A stretch of 64,000 bases of DNA from Xylocopa sonorina (Eukaryota > Arthropoda > Insecta > Hymenoptera > Apidae), in assembly GCF_050948175.1 (NCBI RefSeq), contig NC_135202.1, positions 9,858,001-9,922,000 of the forward strand, given 5' to 3'. Below the pieces are notes generated by a model, which worked only from the letters and a program-made list of their open reading frames with translations, searched no databases and had not been told where the DNA came from. Made by a program: the position numbers and the translations under genes. This document shows positions 13,166 to 24,367 of the stretch, one piece after another (positions within the stretch are counted from its first letter, which is position 1; each line of letters begins with the position of its first letter).

Positions 13166-13352
13166 CAGTGGTACGGGTCAGCGGTTGTGTCAGCCAACGA
13201 ACGTGAGTCGTGGTTACGTTCGAGTCGAAAATATCGAGAGTGCGTATAAGAGGATTGAGAATTACGTGAATTATGTTGACGACAGGCATTTTTGGGGACT
13301 TTGTACATTCGCGTGTCGTGGAAATTGTGGGCAAGTGGTACGAGTCAACGCT
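13166..13352 (+). repeat. Dispersed repeat family, plus-oriented copies
   Basis: Two copies of a core resembling CARTGGTACGRGTCA occur at 13,166-13,180 and 13,332-13,349. The second is preceded by a conserved GTGGAAAT-like stretch that also precedes the inverted copy near 53,450. In one frame the cores encode QWYGS and VVRVN, peptides that recur at the other copies. This points to a shared ancestral sequence rather than independent chance matches. The copies are too eroded to define ends or a source element. Confidence 0.45.
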
Positions 13353-13499
13353 CGAGCGAACGATCAAACTAAGAAACGTGGAAATAGTAACGAGGCTACT
13401 ATGTTTAGGCTGAGAGGAACGGAAATGCTCGAATATCGTCGAGATTAGGTCAGACACGGAGGTATCAGACAGAGAATAATCCTAACGGGATTCCCGACG

Positions 13500-16400
13500 G
13501 AGTCGCGTCACGGAAAGAAGAGCACCGACGGTGCATGCCGGTATTATGTTTGCATACTGCATCGGAAAGATGCATTCTCCTTGGATCCAGCCTGCGCGCG
13601 GCTTGAATATTCATGCGGGCCTCGTAGCCGATGGAAACGTCGATGCGCTTTGCACGAGCCACTCTAATCACTCGTTTCGATGGCAAAAATTATAGAATTG
13701 CATGATTCAGCGAGAACAACTCATCTATCATTAAACATTTCGAATATATATATAAAGTACCAAGGATAAAGAGAAGATGGAGTCGATGAACCAATTAAAC
13801 CTTTTCAAACAATAATCAGCACTCGACACTATGATGATCGACAATAATCCACGAAAGAATCATCGCGAAAGTCCTCGACGAGCCTCAGCCACTTGGTATC
13901 CCCAACGATCGAAACCCTCCGCGTTTGTACAGTTTCTATTCTTCATCAACATCCGTGGCACCGCTGGGGCACTCGTTAATTACGAAAACCTTCCGCCTGA
14001 CCAGCTCGCCGGAATCTTGACCTGGAAACCATCATCGACCGCTAAAAACCGCCAGGTTGCGATTAATCAACGCCGCGTCGACTTAATACAGTCATCCCCG
14101 CGTCGGTGTATCCCTCGAACGTTCGAGCGGGGTGGAAACCGCGGGGGCGAGACGGCGTTGGTGGAGGATATGCAAATCTGGACCGCGATGAATCACCGTG
14201 GCGACCAGTCGGAGCGATAAAACTCGAGACTGGCGTCGTCTCTCGTTCGGATAACGGACGGGCACCTGGAGCGATTCTGGACACGTACACCAGGCACACA
14301 GGAAGCGCGCGAAGAGTGTACAAAACGTCGAGGGGATGAAAGAATCGTTAAGAGGGGACAGTGGACGCGGCGTTTCGCTCGTTTCGAGGCGAAATAAAAC
14401 TAGCGCCACCTTTTTTTTTTTTCGTTTGCGCCTCGCATCCGGAGGACTCGTCTCTCTTCAGAGGACGACGAGGCGAGATCGAATGTCCGAGGCGACGCTG
14501 GGGATCCTTCGTGCACCCGGTCACGCCACCGATCAGACCAGTCCAGAGAGACTTCCTTCGAGCGAACAAAGAGCGAGAAGATGACGAGCAACCGTTGAAA
14601 CACGAGAGTCGAGGAGGAACAATCGGGGTTAAAGGGAAGGAAGACGAGGGGGTGGGTTCTGGCCGATGAGGTCGTCGAGTTGCGAGAACTAACGTCCGCC
14701 TCGTTTCTGCATCCTCCGTGCTTCGATTTCAAAGGAAAAAACCGACGGATGGAGAGGATGAAGATGGAAAGGGGTGGAGGAATCGAAGAGGAAACAATGT
14801 ATCGCCCCCCGGAGGCCGCATTCTGAATACCACCGCCTCCAGCAAATTTTCTAGCTGGTCTTCGACTTCCTTCGTTGCGGCGTTTGATCCTAGACGGGAA
14901 CAGAGGGCCCTCGAACCATCCTGGACACGAAGTGAACCCTTGAACGGAACTAAGAATTGAGAAATCGATGTGTTTCGCTTGCTGTACGATTATTTTAAAA
15001 TTCTCGATATCGTCGCGTATGATTATTAACCCTCGTACTCCAGTTTTTGTTCTTTTACTTGAACTTCAGACGATTTCTCGATTTCTCTTAAAGCTTGACT
15101 TGATTGTGTTGTATCTTTTAGGAGTACGATGCATACGAGTGAGATGAAAGATTCACGCGTGACACTGCTCGCGAATTTATGACGGACAGTTAAATCTCGC
15201 AATTATTAACACGCCCATTGGCCAGGCTTTTAGCGTAGTCCACGCTCGCACGTCCCACGAAGTAACCACCGACCATACAGTGCACCTGTGCATCAAGTAT
15301 GACGCATGGACGTGGCAAGAATGAAGCCCTGCGTCACGTACTATTCACTGTACCATGGACGTTTCGATGCTATGATCGCGAGTTACATTTGGAACAGTGG
15401 GTGGTCTGATCGATCGCGAAGGATCTTAATTCTTAGAGCATCATTTCGTACTTATATCGAGTATAATATCAAAGCTATAATTCTGACGTTGAAATTTAAA
15501 CTTTCAAAACGAATGAATCTTCCATTCGTTGTCCAATTTCGTGTGTGTCTCGTTGAAAAGCGAACGCAACGACGGGCTCGATTATTGACAAGCAGAAAAG
15601 GATCCAGCTCGTCGAAATATCCGACGTTAAGGCGATTAATTCGTAGTCGACGATCAGACCGCAGCGCTCTCTCAGCCGCGCGCGGCTCGTTAAACGGTGT
15701 AACCGACGAGCGGATAATTCGATCAAGTAATTCAGAATAATTGCCAGGGCAAGAGCGCGCGCCAACTTTACGTCCCGGACAAATGCAATAATAAGAAAGC
15801 TTGGACCCGGGGCCAACCGCTCGATGCAATTAGCAGCTTCGAATCAACCTCGTTAGATCAAGGAATTTCATTTGCCGTCGTCCCTTGAGACGCTCGAAAG
15901 GGATGGCAACAATCAGGAGGCATCGCCCTCCTATCTCGCTTAAAAAAAATTCCCCCTCAATTAATACTTTTCTTTTAATATCCAAGTGAAACGAGATCAG
16001 AATTATCGGTTTTTAATCGCTCGTTTCGTTGGAAAAATATAAATCTCGCTCGATATTCCGTGCTCGAAACAATTCGATAGTTGATGATCTGCGGGGTGAA
16101 CGTGCGGATGAATCTCTGGGATTTTTACAGAATTCATCGCGCACTCGTTAACGGAAGAAATAACGCTGGAATTCATGGAGGGTGTAGAACCGTGTTTGTC
16201 TTTATAGTAGCATATTTTTTTTGGGTTCCCGCTCGCTGGCACCTAGCGATTCGTGTATCCGTGTGTCTGGAAATAAATGAATATCATTTCTGGCCAAATA
16301 GATCCCGACGAACGGCGTGGTTAATGGTCGTCGCGCGGTATTTATGGGTTTGCATTTGCGCCGCGTCTACGCCGTTTATTGCGTTTTTATGGGGCACGCA

Positions 16401-19400
16401 AACATCGTTTACAGAACGGTAACGGGGCATCGGTCGAACCCTCGTAGATCTTTCAACCCCCTGAACGGTTTTACGCGGACCTGTCAATTCTGTTAACAAA
16501 CAACTTCATTCGCGAGACCGTTTCGCTCGACCTGTTTGCGGCTCTCGGAAAATAAGCATAATTGGATCGAGTAAACGAGCGAAGCGCGGAGCAGAGAGTG
16601 CTTTTAACCCAGCGACAGTTTATTTTCACGAGTATATAAAAATACAGGACAATAGAATCATCGCGTGGATTTCGTTTGCTTCTAAAAATTGCTCGTCCGT
16701 TTTTTTTTTAATTAAACAGCGACAGCAGGGTGACATTCTCCTTCGTGGCAGCCTAGAAACGGTGGATCGATTCGAGATCGATGAGAGATTCGAGTCGAAA
16801 AGGGTAAAAGGATTCTCTCGAAAGAATCGACGAAAGAATGCGCAATCGACGCGAGTTAAATTCTCCACTGCGCTGCTCTCGAGGACGCTCGCGTTTCCGG
16901 GGGTGGCTCGTCGAACCGCGACACCGTGACGCGGAGAAGAAGAAGAAACGGCGCAAATTGAATTAAATCAACAGAGAACCCCAGGCGAGACGCGCGTCTC
17001 GCGGAGCCGCGTTGAATTAAGAATTTACTCGGGAAGTTTCCCCTTAAACAACCGGGCCAGACTTCCGTTCGCGCTGAGGAACGCCGGCGAGCATCCCCCG
17101 AAGACGAAATAAATGCATCGCGGCTGAGAGATTTCGCAGTTCCCTCTGCAGTACCTGTGCCAAGAATAATGCCTTATTTTTCAAAACCCACCAACCAGAA
17201 ACGATCTTATCGACGTTCGACCATTCATTTTCATCTACGATCTGCACGATACCATTTCTGCACGATTTTCATCTCGAATTTGCACGATACCATTCGCGTG
17301 ATCGTCTTCTCCACTTCTTTCCTTCGTCCAAAAATTTCGCAGAGAAAGAAGAGCAACGTGGACCACGAGTAACCGCAATTACCAGATTGAGAGTCGCGAT
17401 AGTTTCCTCTCGAGCTGCTGTTTTCCTTCTCGATACTGTTCTCTCATTCTCGGGACCGTACGTCGAACGAACCAGCGTGTACGCGTCGATATACGTCGGT
17501 TGTTCCGCGGAAGGAGCGACCCTTTCAACGAGGAACGCCGCAAGACGAGAACAAAACGGGTCTCCCGGTGTTCCGGTTTTCCGCGTGGAAACAGAGAGGC
17601 GATGTGTTTCATCTGCGGATTTTTCAATCCGTATAGCCTCCGCCCCGTTTCGCATCCTAATAATCCGGGCTCGCAGGTGGTAAGGAGCGCTGGAGGGGGG
17701 TAAAAAAACCCGGGCGCAATTAGCAGATTGAAATCAACAAAGTTTCGCGGAAGGATGAAAAGGGTTGGGAACCGGGACGGGTTGATTTATTTCGCTTGGA
17801 GAGCGGTGTCCCTTTTGGGATCAAGGGATTCGAGAACAAGGGAGATTTAATGGTCACGCGATGGTCATAATTACTTTGCTTTCGCTGTTGCGGCATAATT
17901 AATTCTGAGAGCGTGCGGGAGTGGAGTTTCGTAGAAATTGATTTCGTTGGCCACGCTGTTCTATTAGAGTGGGCACATACGACAATTTATCGTTATCAGA
18001 ATTGCTCTCTTCTATGAAAATCTTATGCGCGAAATTTGAAGAATATTCGATGCGATAAACGCGATAGAGTAGCTCGATAAACGCGAGGGATATCGAGATG
18101 TATAGCAAGCGTGTAGCGTCGAAATAGATATCCGTAAATTGAAAATGGAAGCGCAAATGGCCGGGGAAAACAATTACCCGCGGCACCCGAAATCGCAGCT
18201 ACGAAATTGCATTTCTAACAAACCGTGAACGATTCTCGATCCCGCCTCGTCATCCCCCGCGAACGATGAGTCATCTATTCTCGATGAGAATAGCGAGAGG
18301 TTAGCCAGCTCGCGAGAAATATTATTTACATTCGATCAGGCAGGAAAGCGACGGGGTTGAATTCCAATATCCAAGCGAGAACCAGGATGAGCGCTAGGGT
18401 GCGCGACTCCAAAGAGGACCCTTGATACGCGGCGTACGTGTACATTTCTGCGCGTGTTCGCCACGATTTGTCCTGGCACGGTTTACAAATCCTGCACCGT
18501 GGTCGAGTCGCGAGTCAGTTGGCTGGAAAAGCCGCGGTCCCGCGTCTGTCCACTCAGAAAATTCTGGAAGCCATCTGTGCCCTCGTTCGATTCGAGAAAC
18601 TCGTCGAAATAAGATCTTCTCGAGAAAGAAAAAAAAAAGAAACTAGAAATTGAGTCGAATGTTCCTCTCAATTCGTACGTTTCCTTTCGCAATGGTTTTA
18701 TTAGTCTTCGAAGAGTGAAACGGAAAAGCATTCCAGCAGTTGGTACCAAGTACCAAACGACGTCACTGCAAATTAATTGCTGCAAGCAGCAGGGTCCGAA
18801 GAACCCGCAGGACAGTTCCGCTGGGGTACCAAACCAGGGATGCGAATGGTATCCTTCGAGAGAGGACAAAAGTCAGGGTAACGAGGCAATTGCTGCCGGG
18901 TCGTAGACTCGCGTTAAACGACTCCCATTTCGGTGGAGGATCCGCGGGTAATCCTCAGCCCTTCCTGCATCAGCAGATCCTCAGGGTTCCTCGAACGACC
19001 GGATCGAACTAAATCTGCGACGGTAACTTTGGTAGAACCTTTGGTTCTGCCACCCTTTTCGAATCAGTTCCGTGAATAGTAGAACTGTCTGCCTTCTGCT
19101 CTATCGTAACGTTCGTTTGCAAACCAACTTCCGTTCAACTTGCGAATCTACATCCCGTGGCGGGACCATTTCTCGCGACCTTGTTTCTCGTTCGAAGTAA
19201 GGGTGAAAAAAGAAAGAGGGAACTCTCGAATCCCTTAAGAACTTACCCCCCACTATCAGCAGCAGGTGGAACAGAGCACGTCGCACTTTCCCGCACTTCC
19301 GTCGAACGTCTTTATCCATCCTGCGAACCTCTGATACGCGTCGTTCCTTCCAGCACGATCCAGACCGGGAACCTCCGCGTTCCCACCAGACTTCCGTTCT
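13500..19400. other. Non-coding stretch, no gene seen
   Basis: Many short overlapping frames but no recognised product. Between 13,522 and 13,574 two small perfect hairpins sit side by side. A POU octamer ATGCAAAT lies at 14,170. A 12-T run occurs at 14,411-14,422. A frame at 18,483-18,869 on the minus strand (128 codons) has no recognisable domain. CCACCCT occurs at 19,050. No GAGGGTGG octamer is present between about 12.65 and 25.8 kb. Confidence 0.7.
13522..13574. other. Two adjacent small hairpins
   Basis: GCACC-GAC-GGTGC (13,522-13,534) is followed 23 bp later by TGCATC-GGAAA-GATGCA (13,558-13,574). The surrounding 150 bp are relatively low in repeats. The pair could be part of a structured RNA or a regulatory element with inverted binding sites. 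It matches no insect microRNA seed that I recall. Short perfect stems like these also occur by chance. Confidence 0.25.
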
Positions 19401-19610
19401 CCGTTACGACTCGAACGTGACGTCGTCGTCAAGGGGCTCGTTCAACGACTGTCATCGGGCCCCCTGCTCCGTCTCACCCCCGTTTGCGTACCCGCACGTC
19501 CTTCCTCCGCGTTTCCACGGACGGTAAACGAGAAAAAGGTATCTTCGCCTAATCCCTCGAAGTGCACACAAAAACACCGCGAACCGGCACACACGGTGAG
19601 AGCAAGTCGC

Positions 19611-19692
19611 ACGCGCGCGCGCGCACTCTATCTCCTTCTCTCTATCTGTGCGCGTATCTGTCTCCCTACCCCTCTCTCTCCCTCTCTCTCTC
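19611..19692. repeat. CG run followed by CT-rich microsatellites
   Basis: About 13 bp of alternating CG (prone to Z-DNA) is followed by interrupted CT repeats ending at 19,692. Both are simple sequence with no coding value. They form the left part of the strand-asymmetric block. Confidence 0.85.
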
Positions 19693-19970
19693 GTTCTCGA
19701 TTCGGTGCGGAAACGGTCGCTCGCGTCCTCGCTCGCCACTCACGCGCCACGCGGACGCGACAGTTCCTAACTTGCAACTGACGAGGGATGCTGCACGAAG
19801 AGTTTGCGCCAGCCACGCGCCCGCGCACAGAATCCTTACTCCCCTGCGTTCCTGGCGCCCACGGTCAGTTAGTCAGCCCTCCCTCTAGTCCGACGACTTT
19901 CCCTCCGTCCCGCGAGCCACCCGCTGTAGGACAAAGACGGTGTTCGAGTCTCTCTTTTTCGGGTTCCCCG

Positions 19971-20009
19971 CCTCCTCCTCCTCTTCTTCTTCTTCTTCTT
20001 CTTCTTCCT
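19971..20009. repeat. TCC/TTC triplet microsatellite
   Basis: A run of CTC triplets passes into CTT triplets over about 39 bp. In one plus frame it gives serines and in another leucines, which accounts for the low-complexity peptides in this region. It is likely length-polymorphic. Confidence 0.9.
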
Positions 20010-20764
20010 GTTCGTCTGCTTCTTCTATCCGCGTTGCCTCTCGACTGGTACGCTCTGGTCTTATCCTTACCCCTGTTCGTACAGCGCTACCTTCTCCCTC
20101 TCGGTATCAACACGCCACAGTTGCACCCCTCCTCGCTGTCCTCCTCCAACGAACGTTACTCCCGTTTCGTTCTAGATTGGGTTCCCCCAGGGTTCACTGT
20201 TTCTCCTGGTATCAGGATTTTTCCACGCTCCTCTCCCTCTCCTTCCGTTAACGCCGCGTTAGGGGCTGTTCCTCTCTTTTCGGTTCGTTTTCACCCCGCT
20301 TCTTAGTTAGTCCGCGCCCCACCACGCCAGCGCCCCTCGTATCCTACCCAGCCACCCCACGCCTCGCATCCTTTCGCCGGCTGTATCTCAAACACTAAAG
20401 AGTTTCTTAGGAAATTGAATTGAATCCCCCAAACCCCGCCGCGTGGTTTACCCTCTGTCTACCACCCCAACGGTATACGCTTGTTATTTCTCTCTTACCT
20501 CGCCATTCTACCCTGAACCTATCCAGACGCTTGTCCCCGTTCGTTGTTTGGGTCCTGTCTGTCTATCTCTTCTCCCTTCACCGCCCTTTGCCATCCTTGG
20601 TTTCGCTCAGACTGGCGATTCGTCTTCGTCTTCGTCCCGTGGCGCGTCGCGCGACCTCAGGTTCCCCTCAGACAACCGTCGACCCCTCTGCTAGCTTCGT
20701 GGATACATCCCCTGGCTCCCTTTAAACCGGCCGTCGTCACCTCTCGCGCCAAGGCTTCCACGGG

Positions 20765-20798
20765 GACTGATTGTCCCGCCGTTAAGCGGCAATTTATA
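20765..20798 (-). promoter_or_regulatory. Candidate minus-strand core promoter (TATA plus initiator)
   Basis: Read on the minus strand, TATAAATT starts at 20,798 and is followed by TCAGTC at 20,770-20,765, a perfect match to the arthropod initiator TCAKTY. Taking the A at 20,768 as +1 places the TATA box at -30, the canonical position. Downstream, around +28, GGTGAC partly resembles a DPE. The presumed transcript would run leftwards into the GA-rich block. I looked at other TATA-like and initiator-like words in the window and found no other pair at this spacing. By chance somewhat less than one such pair is expected in 64 kb, so this is suggestive, not proof. No downstream coding exon was identified. 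Confidence 0.4.
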
Positions 20799-21768
20799 TG
20801 TTAACAGGCCTGAATCGGTCGAGAGTCATGCATACGTTTAAGAAAAGGGGTCGAGAGGGATGGTCGTCGCGAGGAGGTCGCGTGACGACGTTTCAGGGAC
20901 GCTTCGCTCGTTAGCGGGGCCTACGATCGAACCGTTTCGTCCGATAGCGATCTACCCCGTGGCTCTCGAGCTCGTGTAACCCCTTGTAACCCCGCGGGTT
21001 ATCGCCTGCATGGAAATTCGGGGGATCTGAGACGGTACAAATGGCTCTGACGAAAAGGGCGAATACCATTCCGCGAGGGTTGTATGGTTTTTTTTTGCAA
21101 CAGTTTCTTAAATTGCGCTGGGGCTGCTCAAAGTCGACCCTGTCGAGGGATGAATTTGCAAAATTTCTGCTCCACTTTCGAGACGAACTCTCGTCGTATC
21201 TCATACCTGAAGCAATTTATACGCGATGAAATCGAGTAGTTAAAAACGAAAAGCGACTGTGTATGAACCTTCTGTTTTCGAATTAGATTGGGTAGGATCG
21301 AAAGACCAGCAGTGTCGATCGTCACGCCGATCACGATCGACGATCGCTCTCCCGGTTCGATATCAGAAATTGCGTGAAATAAAACTAGCAGATGAAATCG
21401 CTACGTGACCGTGAATTTCATTTTGCCAGACCGTCAGCACGGCCCGTGGCGCGCAGACAGGCACGGAAACTTAAATTACCAACGGGGGTGGACGTGTCGA
21501 CGGTGCAAGGAACGTGGCGGCGGCACGCTCCTGGATCAAAGCTGAATCGATGCGTGGGGGGCAAACAGACGGGGCATTAGCGCGTCTCCACTGTTCAAAT
21601 CGCAGGTTGACACGTGTCGCAGCCTCCTCCGTGACATCTTCCAATCGTCCTTGATCTTATTGGAAGCCCCACGTGTCCTGGTGACACGCGCAGACACCTG
21701 GAAAATTTCTTACTCGCTGGTCGAACAATTCTATTTCATCCCCAAGGATATTTGTATCCCATGCGTTC

Positions 21769-21786
21769 TTTTTTTTTTTTTTTTTT
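21769..21786. repeat. Poly(T)18 tract
   Basis: Eighteen uninterrupted T are followed by AACAG. It could be a strong polypyrimidine tract before a splice acceptor, the complement of an old poly(A) tail, or simple slippage. No target-site duplication or recognisable element body is visible next to it. Confidence 0.8.
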
Positions 21787-24343
21787 AACAGTTCTACGTT
21801 CACGGTTCAAGCGTTTTATTCAGCGCTGCGAGGATCCTCGACGAGGAATCCTTCGCGCGAAATCTCTTTCGAATTATCCGTAGTCGTCGCTCGTTGACAG
21901 GCAACGAAACAATCGCGATGCTCATCCGTATCGCGTTCATAATAGGCGAGCGACCCTCGAATCGAGCCCCGGGAACATTAACTCCACGACGAGCTAATCC
22001 CCTCAACTTTTAACGACTCCGCTGGCCGCCGTTATTTTCACTCGACCCGGTCGCTTTTCCCGACGAGTGAAAATACCTGCTTCGTGGTCGACGCCGGGCC
22101 AATTCGCGTGCCTCTGCGGTGAAACTTCCGCCGGGGTCCCCGGTTTTTTTTTGTTATTTTTGTTTTTTTTTTACCTACCCCTTGGCACGAATTAAAAACC
22201 ACCCTTCGACGTCGCGTCGCGCGTCCGTTGGCCCCTCGATCGAACTTCGGAACCGGAACGATTCACGTGAAACGGGCGCGTTACGGAAATTTCTGACAAA
22301 TTTTTCGAAAACCCTTTTACCCGCTACAGTAAATTCGAGCGAAAATCTGAAGCCACAAAGCGCAGAGGAGCTTATGCGGTGCGCGTGATATTTTCGAGGC
22401 CGCTGTCCAAGCTTCTGAACAAGGGAAATTCCAGGATCAAAGCTTCGTTTCGTTAATAAAAGTGCACGACGGGGTTGAAAGGGGAGGTGGCGAGGGGAGG
22501 GCAGACTGAAAATGGCGGAGGCACCGCGGCGCAACGCCGTACGCGACGTTAATCCGACTTATCATCGCGAATTCGGGATTATGGATCGCGCGACGATCAA
22601 GAGGAGGCGCGAGGGCGTTTCATGGCGCGCTGGTGGATCGTCGAAGGATTATCGCGACCGCGTGAAGCATTAGCGTCGCGTATAGAGCCGCTCGATGGAA
22701 AGCGGCCCAGAGCAGCGCTCGAAAGGGCCGAGCGGGACGCAATTTAATGCAATTTCTCGTTTAGTCGGAACTTTTAAAGTTGTTAGCGGCAGCCGGTCGA
22801 GAGGGGCCTCTCTGGTTCCCCGCGGCGACGCGCGCGTTGCAACCCTCGCGGGCCACGCGCGGCCATTGTCGAACGAGTTTCGCGTGCGAACGAAACGGAT
22901 GGGTAATTGTATTTTTATAGTCATTCGAGAGACTGCGAACGTCGAGATCGACGGTTAAAATTCATTGTTTCGAGGAGATGAAGGAGTATACTCGAAGAGG
23001 ATTCTTCTGATCTGTCGAGAATTGGAGCTTGTAAACTTTTCACGCGAATCTTCGAAGATACACGAAAACACCGTGAATCGCAGCCAGTCGTTGAACGAAG
23101 GCGACAAAAAGTTGTCGACGAATCTGGAATTAACTTGCTTTACCCGGGCCCCGGTGCTTTCGTTGCGGCAACCGTCTCATTTAAGTCGCGAAACTTCATA
23201 ACGAATGTAAACTCGCCGCTCTTAACCTCTCCACTACGGTAGAGTGAATTATCCTCTTTTCAAATGACGGTTTAGTTTCATTTAGACGACGGGTGGGCGT
23301 GCGCACCTTCGTCTCAAGTTTTCTGCTGCTCTGAGCGCGGCGTTCGCACCCTCTGCGCACTGTAGAACCTCGATTCCACCCTAAAATATCCCTCAGACGA
23401 TACAGTTCTTATCAAATGTAGGATAACAAACGTTTCGATCCATCAGTGGACTCGTTCAATGACGTAGACGCGAGGAATCTTGGTATTTAAAAGCAGTGGA
23501 GCCATCGAAAGCACCCAAGACAAGAGTGAAGAGAGAAGGGTCGTGCAAGGGTGAATCGATCCGCGAGTTTGACTGGGGATAAGGACAAAAACGATCCTGC
23601 GGAATATACTTCAAAGCACGATCCAGATGATCGTTGAAACACTGACTGGCTTTGTTGTGAACTGATCCGAATGCCGCGAGCTCCCAGTGGCTCGACGCAG
23701 GGCGTCTCGCGGCGTCGACGGTCGCGGGGTGAATGGAGACAACGCCCGTTATTCGCGATCCACCGTGGAGCGGCTCGAAGCGTCAATCCCGCGGGAGATG
23801 TTACTCTTTGAGAGCAATTTCCACCCACAGCCTCCACCTCTGACCAGCTTTCGCTTTTCAACCCCTTTTTCGCGCCCCCGTGGATGTTAACTTCGGATAA
23901 TTCGCTTCGACACTCGTCGTTAAAGGGATGCATTAAGGGGGATGATTTTTGACGTGCGCGATAAAGTAGTTCCTCGAAGTTGGTTCACTCTTTGCGATTC
24001 TTTTTCGCGTTTCTTCGCGATTTTTTTACCTAGCTCTTTTGTTGTACCGTTAGTTTGCATTTGTTGGATTATTTACCTGAAAAGGTGGAATGAAACTGCG
24101 ACTATGCGAGGTGCTATTATGTTGCAGATTTTTGTTTCTCTCTTTTTTTTTTTTTGCATTCTCAGGTCGTTTCGCACGGTAAACTAACAACGCGTCAGAC
24201 TTGGCCACGAATTTTGTTCACGTGTAGCGTGGTAACGAACGAGGTTGCCCCCTTGAAACCCCCGTGTCATTGTACACGGTGAACATTCAATTACGATCTT
24301 GCAGCGCCGCGGAACACGCTTCGAAACTTGAATTCACTTTTAT

Positions 24344-24367
24344 CCCTTTGTCAGTGGCAACAAAGGG
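24344..24367. promoter_or_regulatory. Inverted SOX/TCF-like site pair (hairpin)
   Basis: CCCTTTGT and ACAAAGGG form a perfect 8-bp inverted repeat around an 8-bp spacer. CTTTGT/ACAAAG is the core bound by SOX and TCF/Pangolin HMG-box proteins, and inverted spaced pairs are known arrangements for SOX dimers. Only the sequence symmetry is seen, so function is inference. Confidence 0.3.

Larger units (their letters stand above)
19560..20730. other. Strand-asymmetric pyrimidine-rich (minus GA-rich) block
   Basis: For over 1 kb the plus strand is dominated by C and T with little A. It includes a CG run (19,611-19,625), CT runs (19,672-19,692) and a TCC/TTC triplet run (19,971-20,009). The plus strand is consequently open in several frames (for example 19,788-20,306) with proline-, serine- and leucine-rich low-complexity products that I do not regard as genes. 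On the minus strand the same block is GA-rich, as 5' untranslated leaders and GAGA-type promoters of insects often are. It lies immediately downstream of the minus-strand promoter candidate at 20,765-20,798. Leader function is inference. Confidence 0.5.

Noticed and set aside
19788..20306. 172-codon frame rich in proline, serine and leucine
   Set aside because: It is a by-product of triplet and dinucleotide simple repeats in the strand-asymmetric block.
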